Part shown: one piece after another, positions 36,210 through 45,375 of the stretch | How the letters are laid out: each line of letters begins with the position of its first letter | How positions within the stretch are numbered: the first letter of the stretch is position 1 | Assembly: GCA_037144255.1 (NCBI GenBank) | Contig: JBAWXE010000004.1 | Location: 1 to 64,000 of the forward strand | Source: JBAWXE01 sp037144255 | Lineage (GTDB): Bacteria; Bacteroidota; Bacteroidia; Chitinophagales; Chitinophagaceae | DNA length: 64,000 bases | Direction: 5' to 3' | Notes under the pieces: generated by a model | Databases searched by the model: none | The model's input: only the letters and a program-made list of their open reading frames with translations | What the model was told of the DNA's origin: nothing | Translations under genes and position numbers: made by a program

Positions 36210-36575
36210 ATATTGGAGTTACTTATGTGATATTTAAACGAAATAGGTTGCCTAAGTTACAAAAAAAAGTTAAATGCTATTGAAAACTTAATATCAAAGA
36301 GCACGCTCTTTGATAAAATGATATATTAAAATATGTTATTGCATCATTAGATACATCATCCATTATAATAGACCTTTTAACTGTACCAAATGGTTGGGTA
36401 AAAGATACGAACACAGCAATATTTTTTAGCGTGATATAAAAATGTAGATGCATATATATGACTAAGAATAAGATAAAATAAAATATAATATATTGAAAAC
36501 AATTATATTTTCAATTGATCAAGTTGTGGTTAATCTTATTGTCTATTTTTTATCTTACTCTAAATTATCAGCCAC
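36210..36575. other. Divergent intergenic region with a long palindrome
   Basis: These 366 bases separate the PKD surface gene and the sugar permease gene, which point away from each other, so both promoters should lie here. The one clear structure is the palindrome at 36292-36315. I do not see a convincing TAnnTTTG box for either gene. The DNA is AT-rich and has no open frame of note outside the start region of the permease. Confidence 0.5.
36292..36315. promoter_or_regulatory. 24-base palindrome, candidate operator
   Basis: The arms TATCAAAGAGC and GCTCTTTGATA are perfect and separated by only AC. There is no T-tract on either side, so this is more likely a dimeric regulator site than a terminator. 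It is centred about 95 bases upstream of the PKD gene start and 270 bases upstream of the permease start. The regulator is not known. Confidence 0.45.
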
Positions 36576-38009
36576 ATGATCGATACTCAAAAAAGGTCTT
36601 CATATACATCAGCTTTTATTGCCATAGTGTTTACATTCTTCTTTTGGGGGTTTGTAGCTGCTTCCAATGGGGTGTTGATCCCAATGTTCAAAAAGAGCTT
36701 TACACTTTCTCAGTTTCAGTCACAATTAGTGGATCTTGCCTTTTATGCAGCATATTTTGTAGGCTCTCTTATTTACTTTTTTGTCTCTAAGGCGTTTGGC
36801 GACCCGCTGAATAAAATAGGTTATAAGAATGGATTGATACTAGGCCTTATTATCTCTGCCTTGGGAGCCTTACTATTTATTCCTGCTGTGAATAGTACCT
36901 CCTATTCCCTTTTCCTAAGCGGACTATTTATTATAGGATTAGGATTTGCTTTATTACAAATTGTGGCCAACCCATTTGTTATCAATCTGGGGGATGCATC
37001 TAAAGGATCAAATCGATTGAACCTGGCAGGTGGGATTAATTCATTAGGTACTACTATTGGACCGGTATTGCTAGCATATGCATTATATGGGAAAATTACA
37101 CCCGGACAAGGGCAGGAAATCAGCGTAGGTAATTTAAAAACACCTTATGTAGGCCTATCAATAGTATTGTTAGCACTGGCTGTGCTGATAGCTATTGTGA
37201 AGATGCCTGTGATCAAAAATGAAGAGAAGATAGAAAAGCATGTAGGTGTATTCCAATACCCTCAATTAGTACTAGGTATGCTAGCTATATTCATCTATGT
37301 AGGTACTGAAGTAACCATACAAAGCAATATGGGTGCACTTTTAAAACTACCGGATATAAAAGGGATAGACCATACACAGGTAGATAAATTCATTTCACTA
37401 TACTGGGGTAGCTTGATGATAGGTCGTATAAGCGGCTCTTTGCGCACTTTCACACTTAGTAATGTTGCTTATACAGTATTATCACTAATAGTACCATTTG
37501 CCGTATTCGGTATTATTCTCTTATTCAATGTAATGAGAGGCGCTGATGTTAGCGACCTATATATATACTCTGTTTGGATAGCGCTATTCATCATTATCAA
37601 ATTCCTGGGTCAGGAAAAACCTTCGCGTACTTTACTTTTCTTTGGCGTTGCAGCTATGCTTTGCATGATCATTGGATTGTACACAAAGGGTGATGTAGCC
37701 TTATTCTCATTTGTAAGTGGAGGTCTTTTTTGTAGTGTGATGTGGCCATGTATCTTCAATCTGGCAATTGCAGGCTTGGGTAAGTATACCAACCAAGGTT
37801 CGTCGTTACTTATTATGATGATATTAGGTGGTGCAATCATACCACCTATACAAGGTTATTTATCTGATATACCATCTATAGGAATACATCAATCTTATTG
37901 GGTACCTGTAGCTGGATTTGCATATCTGGCATGGTATGGATTTAAAGCTCGTCGTATTTTACAAAAACAAGGAATAGACTATGATGCAAACACTGGCACT
38001 GGGCATTGA
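36576..38009 (+). CDS. FHS-family sugar permease (MFS, FucP/NagP-like)
   Basis: A 477-residue inner-membrane transporter with about 12 hydrophobic segments. It shows the FHS signature WGFVAASNGVLIPMFKKSF, then ANPFVINLGDASKGSNRLNLAGGINSLGTTIGPVL. Members import fucose, glucose/galactose or N-acetylglucosamine with protons. Its gene overlaps the ROK kinase gene by 29 bases, so import and phosphorylation are coupled. The neighbouring glycosidases release mannose and GlcNAc, so one of these sugars is the likely substrate. Confidence 0.88.
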   Translation: MIDTQKRSSYTSAFIAIVFTFFFWGFVAASNGVLIPMFKKSFTLSQFQSQLVDLAFYAAYFVGSLIYFFVSKAFGDPLNKIGYKNGLILGLIISALGALLFIPAVNSTSYSLFLSGLFIIGLGFALLQIVANPFVINLGDASKGSNRLNLAGGINSLGTTIGPVLLAYALYGKITPGQGQEISVGNLKTPYVGLSIVLLALAVLIAIVKMPVIKNEEKIEKHVGVFQYPQLVLGMLAIFIYVGTEVTIQSNMGALLKLPDIKGIDHTQVDKFISLYWGSLMIGRISGSLRTFTLSNVAYTVLSLIVPFAVFGIILLFNVMRGADVSDLYIYSVWIALFIIIKFLGQEKPSRTLLFFGVAAMLCMIIGLYTKGDVALFSFVSGGLFCSVMWPCIFNLAIAGLGKYTNQGSSLLIMMILGGAIIPPIQGYLSDIPSIGIHQSYWVPVAGFAYLAWYGFKARRILQKQGIDYDANTGTGH

Positions 38010-38922
38010 TATCGGTGGTACAAATACTGCTTTCGGAATAGTAGACAGAAGGGGTAATATCATTGCCAAAGGTAGTATGCCAACAAAGGGCCATGCATCG
38101 ATTCATCATTACATTTCTGCATTGAATGATACGCTAAATCCTTATTTCCAACAAGTAGGTAAAGAGAATATATTAGGCATAGGTGTAGGTGCGCCTAATG
38201 GCAATTACTATACAGGTGAGATAGCATATGCCCCTAATCTGCCATGGCATGGTGTAATACCTTTAGTCAAACTAGTACAGGAGAATATCCATATTAAAAC
38301 TACTGTAACTAATGATGCTAATGCTGCTGCTATTGGTGAGATGATGTATGGTGCAGCTAAAGGCATGAAAGATTTTATACTGGTAACATTGGGTACCGGT
38401 TTAGGAAGTGGTTTTGTAGCCAATGGTCAAATTGTATACGGCCACGACGGTTTTGCCGGAGAGCTGGGGCATGTAATAGCAGTAAGAAATGGTAGAGATT
38501 GTGGTTGTGGGCGCAAAGGTTGTTTAGAAACCTATGCATCTGCCACAGGTATAGTGCGCACAGCCGAGGAATGGTTACTGGAACGTAATGACAGCACTTT
38601 ACTACGAGCTATGACTGGAAATATCACTGCTAAAAGAATACACGAATGTGCAGAAAATGGTGATGCGTTCGCTATAAACCTATTCGAATATACAGGACAG
38701 ATACTAGGTCAAACTTTAGCCGATGCCATTGCTATTACATCTCCTCAAGCAATTATTTTATTCGGTGGCCTAGCGCATTGTGGCAAATACCTATTAGACC
38801 CTACCAGAATGAATATGGAGGCTAACCTTTTAAAGATCTATCAGAATAAAGTATCTCTAATACAGTCAGCTCTACCGGATGCCGATGCTGCCATACTGGG
38901 TGCCAGTGCACTTGTGTGGTGA
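37981..38922 (+). CDS. ROK-family sugar kinase
   Basis: A 313-residue kinase with the ATP phosphate loop LGIDIGGTNTAFGIVD, the NDANAAAIGEMMYGAAKG motif and the zinc-binding region GELGHVIAVRNGRDCGCGRKGCLETYAS, which defines the ROK family. Substrates in this family include glucose, mannose, fructose and N-acetylglucosamine/mannosamine; sequence alone does not decide. It overlaps the permease gene upstream and ends 1 base from the convergent GH125 gene. Confidence 0.88.
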   Translation: MMQTLALGIDIGGTNTAFGIVDRRGNIIAKGSMPTKGHASIHHYISALNDTLNPYFQQVGKENILGIGVGAPNGNYYTGEIAYAPNLPWHGVIPLVKLVQENIHIKTTVTNDANAAAIGEMMYGAAKGMKDFILVTLGTGLGSGFVANGQIVYGHDGFAGELGHVIAVRNGRDCGCGRKGCLETYASATGIVRTAEEWLLERNDSTLLRAMTGNITAKRIHECAENGDAFAINLFEYTGQILGQTLADAIAITSPQAIILFGGLAHCGKYLLDPTRMNMEANLLKIYQNKVSLIQSALPDADAAILGASALVW

Positions 38923-38923
38923 T

Positions 38924-40354
38924 CTATGCATTGAGCAAATGAGGCCTTTCTTTATATACTTTCCAAATCAGTTCTCCGAATAAAGTATTTGCCCATGCAA
39001 ACCATGGTCTTGAAAATTTAGTGGCGTCATCTTTTTGATAAGATTCATGCATAAAGCCTGTACCTGCATGTGTGTGTTGCAACATATACAAACACTTACT
39101 TATTTCCTCATCATTGTTACTGGTAAGTGCTCGCATAATGATACTCAATGGCCATATATGATCTACACCTACATGTGGTCCTCCTATACCTTCGCCTGCC
39201 TTACCTTTATAAAAGAAGGGATTATCATCAGACAACACAAAATCTCTAGTATGCAAGTAGGCTTCATCATCACACATAGTGGGTATTAGATATGGTAGTG
39301 ATAGTAAGGAAGGCACATTGGCATCGTCCATTAGGTTATAACTTCCCATTCCATTTACTTCATATGCATATATAGGTCCAAATCTTTCTGTATATACACC
39401 GGAACATTCGGCCAAAGCATCTGATACTTGGCGTATGAGCAGGTTTATCTCAGATATGTCAAAGTTGGAATTCACCTTCAATAATATCTCCTTAGCATGC
39501 TTTAGCGATGATACTGCGAAAAAATTACTAGGTATCAGATATGGATATATAGTAGCATCGTCACTGGGGCGAAACATAGAACATATCAATCCATTGGGCT
39601 TTACAGGATACCCATAACCGTTCAGCGGTACTGTATCTGAAGCAAATGCTGTAATACGTTGGAAATGGTATGGGCCTTTATTCTCCCAACGCTGCTGTTC
39701 TCTAAAGGTTTTTACGATCAATTCCATAGCCTTTACCCAATGTTCATCAAAAACACTGAGATCGCCTGTAGCTTTCCAGTAGCCATGAGACAAACGTATA
39801 GGATAACAAAGACTATCTATCTCCCATTTACGCTCATGAATGCCGGGTTTCATATCTGTCAGGTCTTTATGCCATTCACTTATCTTATGTTCGTCCTTAT
39901 AAAATGCATTAGCATAAGGGTCTTTGAGTATGCACTTTACTTGCCTATTGATCACCCCTTTTATCAGTTGTTGAAGATCGGCATCCTCTTTACACAATGG
40001 TAGATATGGCCATACTTGCGCCGATGAGTCTCTGAGCCACATTGCATCTATGTCGCCGGTAATGACATAAGTGTCAGGTTTGCCATTCACTAATTCAAAA
40101 TGTACAGTAGTATCTAATGTATTGGGGAAACAATTCTGAAACATCCAACCTAATTCCTTATTGCCTATATGTTCTTTTACCTCAGCTATCACTCTTTCTA
40201 CTGCCTTACTCTTGAATTTTCGCTTAGCAGCCGGTATACGTACACCTGGGAAATTATTGTTCCTAGCTTTAGCAATACTATTACCTGAAAACAGTATTCC
40301 GGCAGCTGCTAGTGTAGAGGTCTTAACAAAATGTCGTCTGTTCATATTGTTCAA
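38924..40354 (-). CDS. GH125 exo-alpha-1,6-mannosidase
   Basis: A 476-residue secreted glycosidase of family GH125, which removes alpha-1,6-linked mannose. An N-terminal twin-arginine-like signal (NRRHFVKTSTLAAAGILFSG) targets it to the periplasm. Hallmarks are TGDIDAMWLRDSSAQVWPYL, RKWEIDSLCYPIRLSHGYWK, MFRPSDDATIYPYLIPSN and GGPHVGVDHIWPLSI. ATG codons at 40354 and 40345 are both possible starts. It is divergent from the GH92 gene (122-base gap). Confidence 0.93.
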   Translation of the reverse strand: MNNMNRRHFVKTSTLAAAGILFSGNSIAKARNNNFPGVRIPAAKRKFKSKAVERVIAEVKEHIGNKELGWMFQNCFPNTLDTTVHFELVNGKPDTYVITGDIDAMWLRDSSAQVWPYLPLCKEDADLQQLIKGVINRQVKCILKDPYANAFYKDEHKISEWHKDLTDMKPGIHERKWEIDSLCYPIRLSHGYWKATGDLSVFDEHWVKAMELIVKTFREQQRWENKGPYHFQRITAFASDTVPLNGYGYPVKPNGLICSMFRPSDDATIYPYLIPSNFFAVSSLKHAKEILLKVNSNFDISEINLLIRQVSDALAECSGVYTERFGPIYAYEVNGMGSYNLMDDANVPSLLSLPYLIPTMCDDEAYLHTRDFVLSDDNPFFYKGKAGEGIGGPHVGVDHIWPLSIIMRALTSNNDEEISKCLYMLQHTHAGTGFMHESYQKDDATKFSRPWFAWANTLFGELIWKVYKERPHLLNA

Positions 40355-40476
40355 TATGTTTGAGAAAAATAAGAAAGAAAGAGATACGTTGATTATATTT
40401 ATAATGCGTATCAGCAGTGTTATATTAAAAGTAAAACAAAGTATATCTTGTTGATAGTATTCTACAAGTATTTTTT

Positions 40477-42711
40477 ATGAACACATTTATTAGAAGAAGC
40501 TCATTAGCTATTGCTATTTGTTGTGCTAACCTTACTACACAAGCACAGAAACTGGTATCTTATGTAGACCCGTTTATTGGTACGGGTGGTCATGGGCACA
40601 CATACCCGGGAGCAACTGTACCTTTTGGAATGGTACAACTTAGTCCTGATAATGGTACACAAGGATGGGACTGGTGTAGTGGTTATAATTTTTCCGATTC
40701 TACTATTGCTGGTTTTAGCCATATGCATTTAAGTGGCACAGGTGTGGGTGAATGGTGCGATATATCTGTAATGCCTAATATTGGGCTAATAGCTGATACT
40801 ATTGAGAAATATAAAGTAAAATTCAGCCATAGAAACGAAATAGCAAGCCCGGGATATTATAGTGTACTGATGAATAATGGTATACGAGCATCATTTACTA
40901 CTACAGAAAGATGCGGATTACATAAATACATTTTCCCTACCGGTAGCACACCTGTATTACGATTCAATATGGCATTTAACATTAATTATGACAGACCTAC
41001 AAAAGCTTATGTTCGTCAGATAAATGATAGTACAATTGTTGGGTATCGCTACTCTACCGGATGGGCACATGTGCAACGTGTATACTTTGCCGCACGTACT
41101 TCTGCTCCTATAAAGAGTATACACCTGTTTGCAGATAGTACTGTAGTAAAAGGTAAAGAAGTAGTAGGCAAAATGGTACAAGGGCAATTAGTCTTCAATG
41201 ATGCAAACGGTAAGCCTATAATGATGAAAGTTAGTCTTTCTACTGTAAGCACAGGAAAAGCATTGTTAGCACTGAAAGAAATTAAGGATTGGAATTTTGG
41301 GCAAGTGCGCCGTCAAGCAGAACAAAAATGGGAGGGTGAACTACAGAAAATAAAAGTAAGTACTGATAATGTAAGCTTGAAACGAGTATTTTATACTGCT
41401 ATATACCATACTTGTATGGCACCTGTATTGTACTCAGATGCTGACGGACAATACAAAAATGCCAATGGACAAAAGCTGAAGATGAAAAAAGGACAACGCT
41501 ATACTGTATTCTCATTATGGGATACTTTCCGTGCTTTGAATCCTTTATTCACACTTACACAACCAGAGCGCAATACTGACATTCTGAACAGTATGCTGGC
41601 TTTCTATGATGAGAATGGATTATTACCAGTTTGGGACCTTAGCACATGGGAAACAGGCTGTATGAGTGGCTACCATGCGGTACCTGTATTGGCAGATGCT
41701 GTATTGAAAGAACTACCCGGCTTAGATGCACAACGTGCTTACAAAGCAATAAGAAAAAGCGCCTTCCAAAAGATAAGAGGCACTCAAGACTATATAAAAT
41801 ATGGTTACCTGCCACAAGATAAGGGCGGATATAGTGTAACCATCTCTCTGGAATATGCATTTGACGACTGGTGTATAGCACAAGTAGCAAAGAAATTAGG
41901 CAAGATGCAAGACTATTATATGTTCATGAATCGCGCAGAGGCATACAAACGCCTATTTGATCCTAAGACCGGTTTCATCCGTGCAAAAAATTCAGATGGT
42001 AGCTGGGTAACACCTTTCGATCCGTATTTCTCATCTACACAAGAATCAAAAGCTATGTATGAAGAAGGTAATGCATGGCAATACACCTTCTTTGCTCCGC
42101 ATGACGTTAGAGGGTTGGCAAAACAATTCGGTAGTTATAGTTCTTTCATTAAGAAACTAGATTCATTATTCACAACATCTTCTGAAATGAAAGGCAAAGA
42201 TGCACCTCCTGATGTAAGCGGGCTTATTGGTCAGTATGCACATGGTAATGAACCTAGCCATCATATAGCCTATATGTACGATTTTGTAGGTGCACCGTGG
42301 AAAACACAAAGAAAAGTAAGACAAATAATGGACTCAATGTACCACGATGCACCTGATGGTTATGCAGGTAATGAAGACTGTGGACAAATGAGCGCCTGGG
42401 CGGTATGGAGTTGTATGGGTATGTTCCCTGCCAACCCCGCTAGCGGAGAATATGTATTTGGCAGTCCAATGTTCAATAAGGTAACGATACAATTACCTGA
42501 ACACAAAAAGATGTTAGTGCTGGCTTACAACAATTCAAAACACCACCCTTACATACAACGTGTGTACTTGAATGGCAAACTGTATACTAAGTCTTATATA
42601 GATCACGCTACTTTGATAAAAGGTGGCACTTTAGAATTTGTAATGGGTGCATACCCTAATAAAGAATGGTGTATAAACCCATCATCTTGGCCTTCATCAG
42701 CAAATAATTAA
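40477..42711 (+). CDS. GH92 alpha-mannosidase
   Basis: A 744-residue secreted alpha-mannosidase (signal peptide SLAIAICCANLTTQAQ). GH92 motifs run through the protein: DPFIGTGGHGHTYPGATVPFGM, GFSHMHLSGTG, WDTFRALNPL, ETGCMSGYHAVPVLADA, GNEPSHHIAYMYDF, and GNEDCGQMSAWAVWSCMGMF near the end. These enzymes are calcium-dependent and inverting and remove alpha-1,2-, 1,3-, 1,4- or 1,6-mannose. It leads the plus-strand run GH92-GH2-GH20, with a 5-base gap to the GH2 gene. Confidence 0.94.
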   Translation: MNTFIRRSSLAIAICCANLTTQAQKLVSYVDPFIGTGGHGHTYPGATVPFGMVQLSPDNGTQGWDWCSGYNFSDSTIAGFSHMHLSGTGVGEWCDISVMPNIGLIADTIEKYKVKFSHRNEIASPGYYSVLMNNGIRASFTTTERCGLHKYIFPTGSTPVLRFNMAFNINYDRPTKAYVRQINDSTIVGYRYSTGWAHVQRVYFAARTSAPIKSIHLFADSTVVKGKEVVGKMVQGQLVFNDANGKPIMMKVSLSTVSTGKALLALKEIKDWNFGQVRRQAEQKWEGELQKIKVSTDNVSLKRVFYTAIYHTCMAPVLYSDADGQYKNANGQKLKMKKGQRYTVFSLWDTFRALNPLFTLTQPERNTDILNSMLAFYDENGLLPVWDLSTWETGCMSGYHAVPVLADAVLKELPGLDAQRAYKAIRKSAFQKIRGTQDYIKYGYLPQDKGGYSVTISLEYAFDDWCIAQVAKKLGKMQDYYMFMNRAEAYKRLFDPKTGFIRAKNSDGSWVTPFDPYFSSTQESKAMYEEGNAWQYTFFAPHDVRGLAKQFGSYSSFIKKLDSLFTTSSEMKGKDAPPDVSGLIGQYAHGNEPSHHIAYMYDFVGAPWKTQRKVRQIMDSMYHDAPDGYAGNEDCGQMSAWAVWSCMGMFPANPASGEYVFGSPMFNKVTIQLPEHKKMLVLAYNNSKHHPYIQRVYLNGKLYTKSYIDHATLIKGGTLEFVMGAYPNKEWCINPSSWPSSANN

Positions 42712-42716
42712 TAAAA

Positions 42717-45374
42717 TTGTCTATAAGGGCTACATACTACAAAAAAAATACGTCCTACTTAATCTGTAAACGTATTGCTGTATTAGTATGGGTACTTTAC
42801 CATTTTCATTCAAATGTCAATGCCCAATCCATACAAGAACTAAGCTCTGGTTGGAAATGTCAAGTCGCCTCTGATGTAAAGGCTGCAGGTACCATACTGT
42901 CAAATAGAGCTTACCCTCTTGATAAATGGATGCGGGCCGTGGTACCGGGGACTGTGCTTACTACACTGATAGAGAATAATTTGGTGTCTGACCCATTCTT
43001 CGGTTTGAACAATGAGCATATACATGACATCAACAAACTAGGCAAAGAAGCATATACATTTTGGTTTGTAAATGATTTTAATTCTACTTATGCAAAAGGA
43101 AAACAATATTGGTTACACCTACGTGGTGTCAACTATCGTTGCAATATCTACCTCAATGGGCATTTAGTAAATGAGCAATCTAATGTAGGTATGTTTCTAA
43201 GACATACTTATAATATCACTCCCTATCTTGCTACAAATGGAAAGAATAGAATAGCCATCATAGTATATCCGCCTGATTTTGTAGGTAATGCTAATGGTGG
43301 ACAAGGTGGTGATGGTATAATTGCCAAAAATGTAGCCTCTCAATACACTGCAGGCTGGGATTGGATACGCCCTATACGAGATCGTAATACCGGTATATGG
43401 GACAAAGTTTGGATAGAAAGTAGTGGTAACATCCACATTAAAGAACCACATGTAATAACTATTGTACCTGGCATTCGTACACCAGCTGGAGTACAAGGAC
43501 CTGCTATCATTCAGAGCACTGTTGAATTAGAAAACCCTACAGACAATATCATCTCCGGCACTATACAATACAAACTCGGCAATGACCTCATCCGGAAGAA
43601 AGTAAGTATAGCAGCACATACTACCTTTCTTGCAGAATTGCCTGAATATACAATAAAGAACCCCAGGCTATGGTGGCCTAATGGCTATGGCAGACAAGAG
43701 ATGTATCATGTCAATTTCCATTTCTTAGAGGACGATAAAGTACTCTCCGATGAAAAACAGGTGACATTTGGCATACGTGATATCCAAGCTACTTGGAATG
43801 CTCACACCCTTAGCAGACAAATTGCTGTCAATGGGCAGAAGATATTTATCAAAGGTGGTAATTGGATACTTTCTGATGCACTTTTGCGCCTATCGTCGCA
43901 ACGTTACGATGATGAAGTTCGATTTCATAGAGATATGAACCTGAACCTTATAAGAGTATGGGGCGGTGGTATTACAGAAAGACCAGAGTTTTACGATGCC
44001 TGTGACAAATATGGCATTCTTGTATTACAGGATTTCTGGGTCTCCGGCGACTGTAATGGTCGTTGGCAGGATTCTCTGAAAGTTGAAGATACACTCACCC
44101 GCAGACAATATCCTGACGACCACAAACTGTTTGTAACATCTATAGCCGATCAAGTAAAGATGTTACGCAATCACCCTTCAATGGCCATATGGTGCGGTGG
44201 TAATGAAATAAAGCCACCATTAGACATACTGAAATCTATTAGAGATTCCATACTTCCCATACTCGATGGCACTCGCTACTTCTTTGATTTCTCAAATTCG
44301 GATAGTATGTCTTACCATAGTGGTGATGGTCCTTATACTATTCAAGACCCAAAAAGTTTTTGGGAATACAAAAATTTCCCATTCAATTCTGAGGTAGGCT
44401 CTATAGGCATAGGCGATTACAAATCACTCGAACGGTTCCTCCCAAAAGAAAATTTAATACCACCATATTACAATTTAGCACAAAAGAAATGGATAGTTGA
44501 TTCAGTATGGGAATATCATAAATATATCAGTTATGATAGTTCTGTAGAGGCATATCGTCATCCTACTACTATTCAGGATTTTACATCTAATGCACAATTA
44601 GTAAATTACAATCAGTATCGCAGCCTGATAGAAGGTTTCTCATCTCATATGTGGGACTGGTATACAGGTGTTATCATTTGGAAAACCCAAAATCCTTGGA
44701 CTGCCATGCGTGGGCAAATGTACGATACCTATTTGGACCCTAATGCCAGTTTATTTGCGCTACGCCATGCCAGCGAACCTATTCACATTATGTACGATCC
44801 TATTGACAGTTCTATAATGGTAGTCAACAATTCATTTAAGCAACAACACTTAAAAGCAATAGTCAACGCTTACGATACTAAAGGCAATAAACAAGTTTTA
44901 TCAGAATCTGATGTTAATATAAATGCCTCTTCTTGCAAAAAAACGATTTCAATTATTCAACAATTGAAGAGCATGAAACCAGCTTTCCTTTTACTACGAT
45001 TACTTAATGATAAAGACAGGGCTGTAAGCAATAATTTTTACTGGCTTTCTGATAGCAATGGTAATTATCCTTATTTGCAACAACTGTATAGAGCTAACAT
45101 TACAGTAACAGCTCATACCCTTAACTCAGGAAAAATTAAAGTAGAGATAATTAATTCAAAAAATGGCCCTGTTTCCTTTTTTAACCGCTTATCTCTAGTG
45201 GATCTCGCAACTAAAAAACGAATACTACCTGTTTTCTATACTGATAATTACATATCCATATTACCCGGTGAAAGAAAAACTATCTTTATAGATTACTGGT
45301 CTACAACTGCTAAAACTGAATTAGCTATAGAAGGCTATAACCTTCCTGAGACTTACTTTAAAATTCAAAATTGA
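42717..45374 (+). CDS. GH2-family glycosidase, beta-mannosidase-like
   Basis: An 885-residue secreted enzyme. No ATG lies before residue 72, and the signal peptide (IAVLVWVLYHFHSNVNAQ) is only present if translation starts at the TTG at 42717, so I take this start. GH2 domains in order: sugar-binding beta-sandwich (ELSSGWKCQ...AVVPGTVLTTL), immunoglobulin-like, and TIM barrel. The acid/base Glu is in WCGGNEIKPP (about 497) and the nucleophile-type Glu in FNSEVGSIGIGDY (about 558). Context with GH92, GH125 and GH20 suggests cleavage of the Man-beta-GlcNAc link; exo-glucosaminidase activity is the alternative. Confidence 0.85.
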   Translation: MSIRATYYKKNTSYLICKRIAVLVWVLYHFHSNVNAQSIQELSSGWKCQVASDVKAAGTILSNRAYPLDKWMRAVVPGTVLTTLIENNLVSDPFFGLNNEHIHDINKLGKEAYTFWFVNDFNSTYAKGKQYWLHLRGVNYRCNIYLNGHLVNEQSNVGMFLRHTYNITPYLATNGKNRIAIIVYPPDFVGNANGGQGGDGIIAKNVASQYTAGWDWIRPIRDRNTGIWDKVWIESSGNIHIKEPHVITIVPGIRTPAGVQGPAIIQSTVELENPTDNIISGTIQYKLGNDLIRKKVSIAAHTTFLAELPEYTIKNPRLWWPNGYGRQEMYHVNFHFLEDDKVLSDEKQVTFGIRDIQATWNAHTLSRQIAVNGQKIFIKGGNWILSDALLRLSSQRYDDEVRFHRDMNLNLIRVWGGGITERPEFYDACDKYGILVLQDFWVSGDCNGRWQDSLKVEDTLTRRQYPDDHKLFVTSIADQVKMLRNHPSMAIWCGGNEIKPPLDILKSIRDSILPILDGTRYFFDFSNSDSMSYHSGDGPYTIQDPKSFWEYKNFPFNSEVGSIGIGDYKSLERFLPKENLIPPYYNLAQKKWIVDSVWEYHKYISYDSSVEAYRHPTTIQDFTSNAQLVNYNQYRSLIEGFSSHMWDWYTGVIIWKTQNPWTAMRGQMYDTYLDPNASLFALRHASEPIHIMYDPIDSSIMVVNNSFKQQHLKAIVNAYDTKGNKQVLSESDVNINASSCKKTISIIQQLKSMKPAFLLLRLLNDKDRAVSNNFYWLSDSNGNYPYLQQLYRANITVTAHTLNSGKIKVEIINSKNGPVSFFNRLSLVDLATKKRILPVFYTDNYISILPGERKTIFIDYWSTTAKTELAIEGYNLPETYFKIQN

Positions 45375-45375
45375 T

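Noticed and set aside
40355..40362. TATGTTTG as promoter for the GH92 gene
   Set aside because: It matches the -7 box but overlaps the GH125 start region and has no -33 box at a suitable distance.
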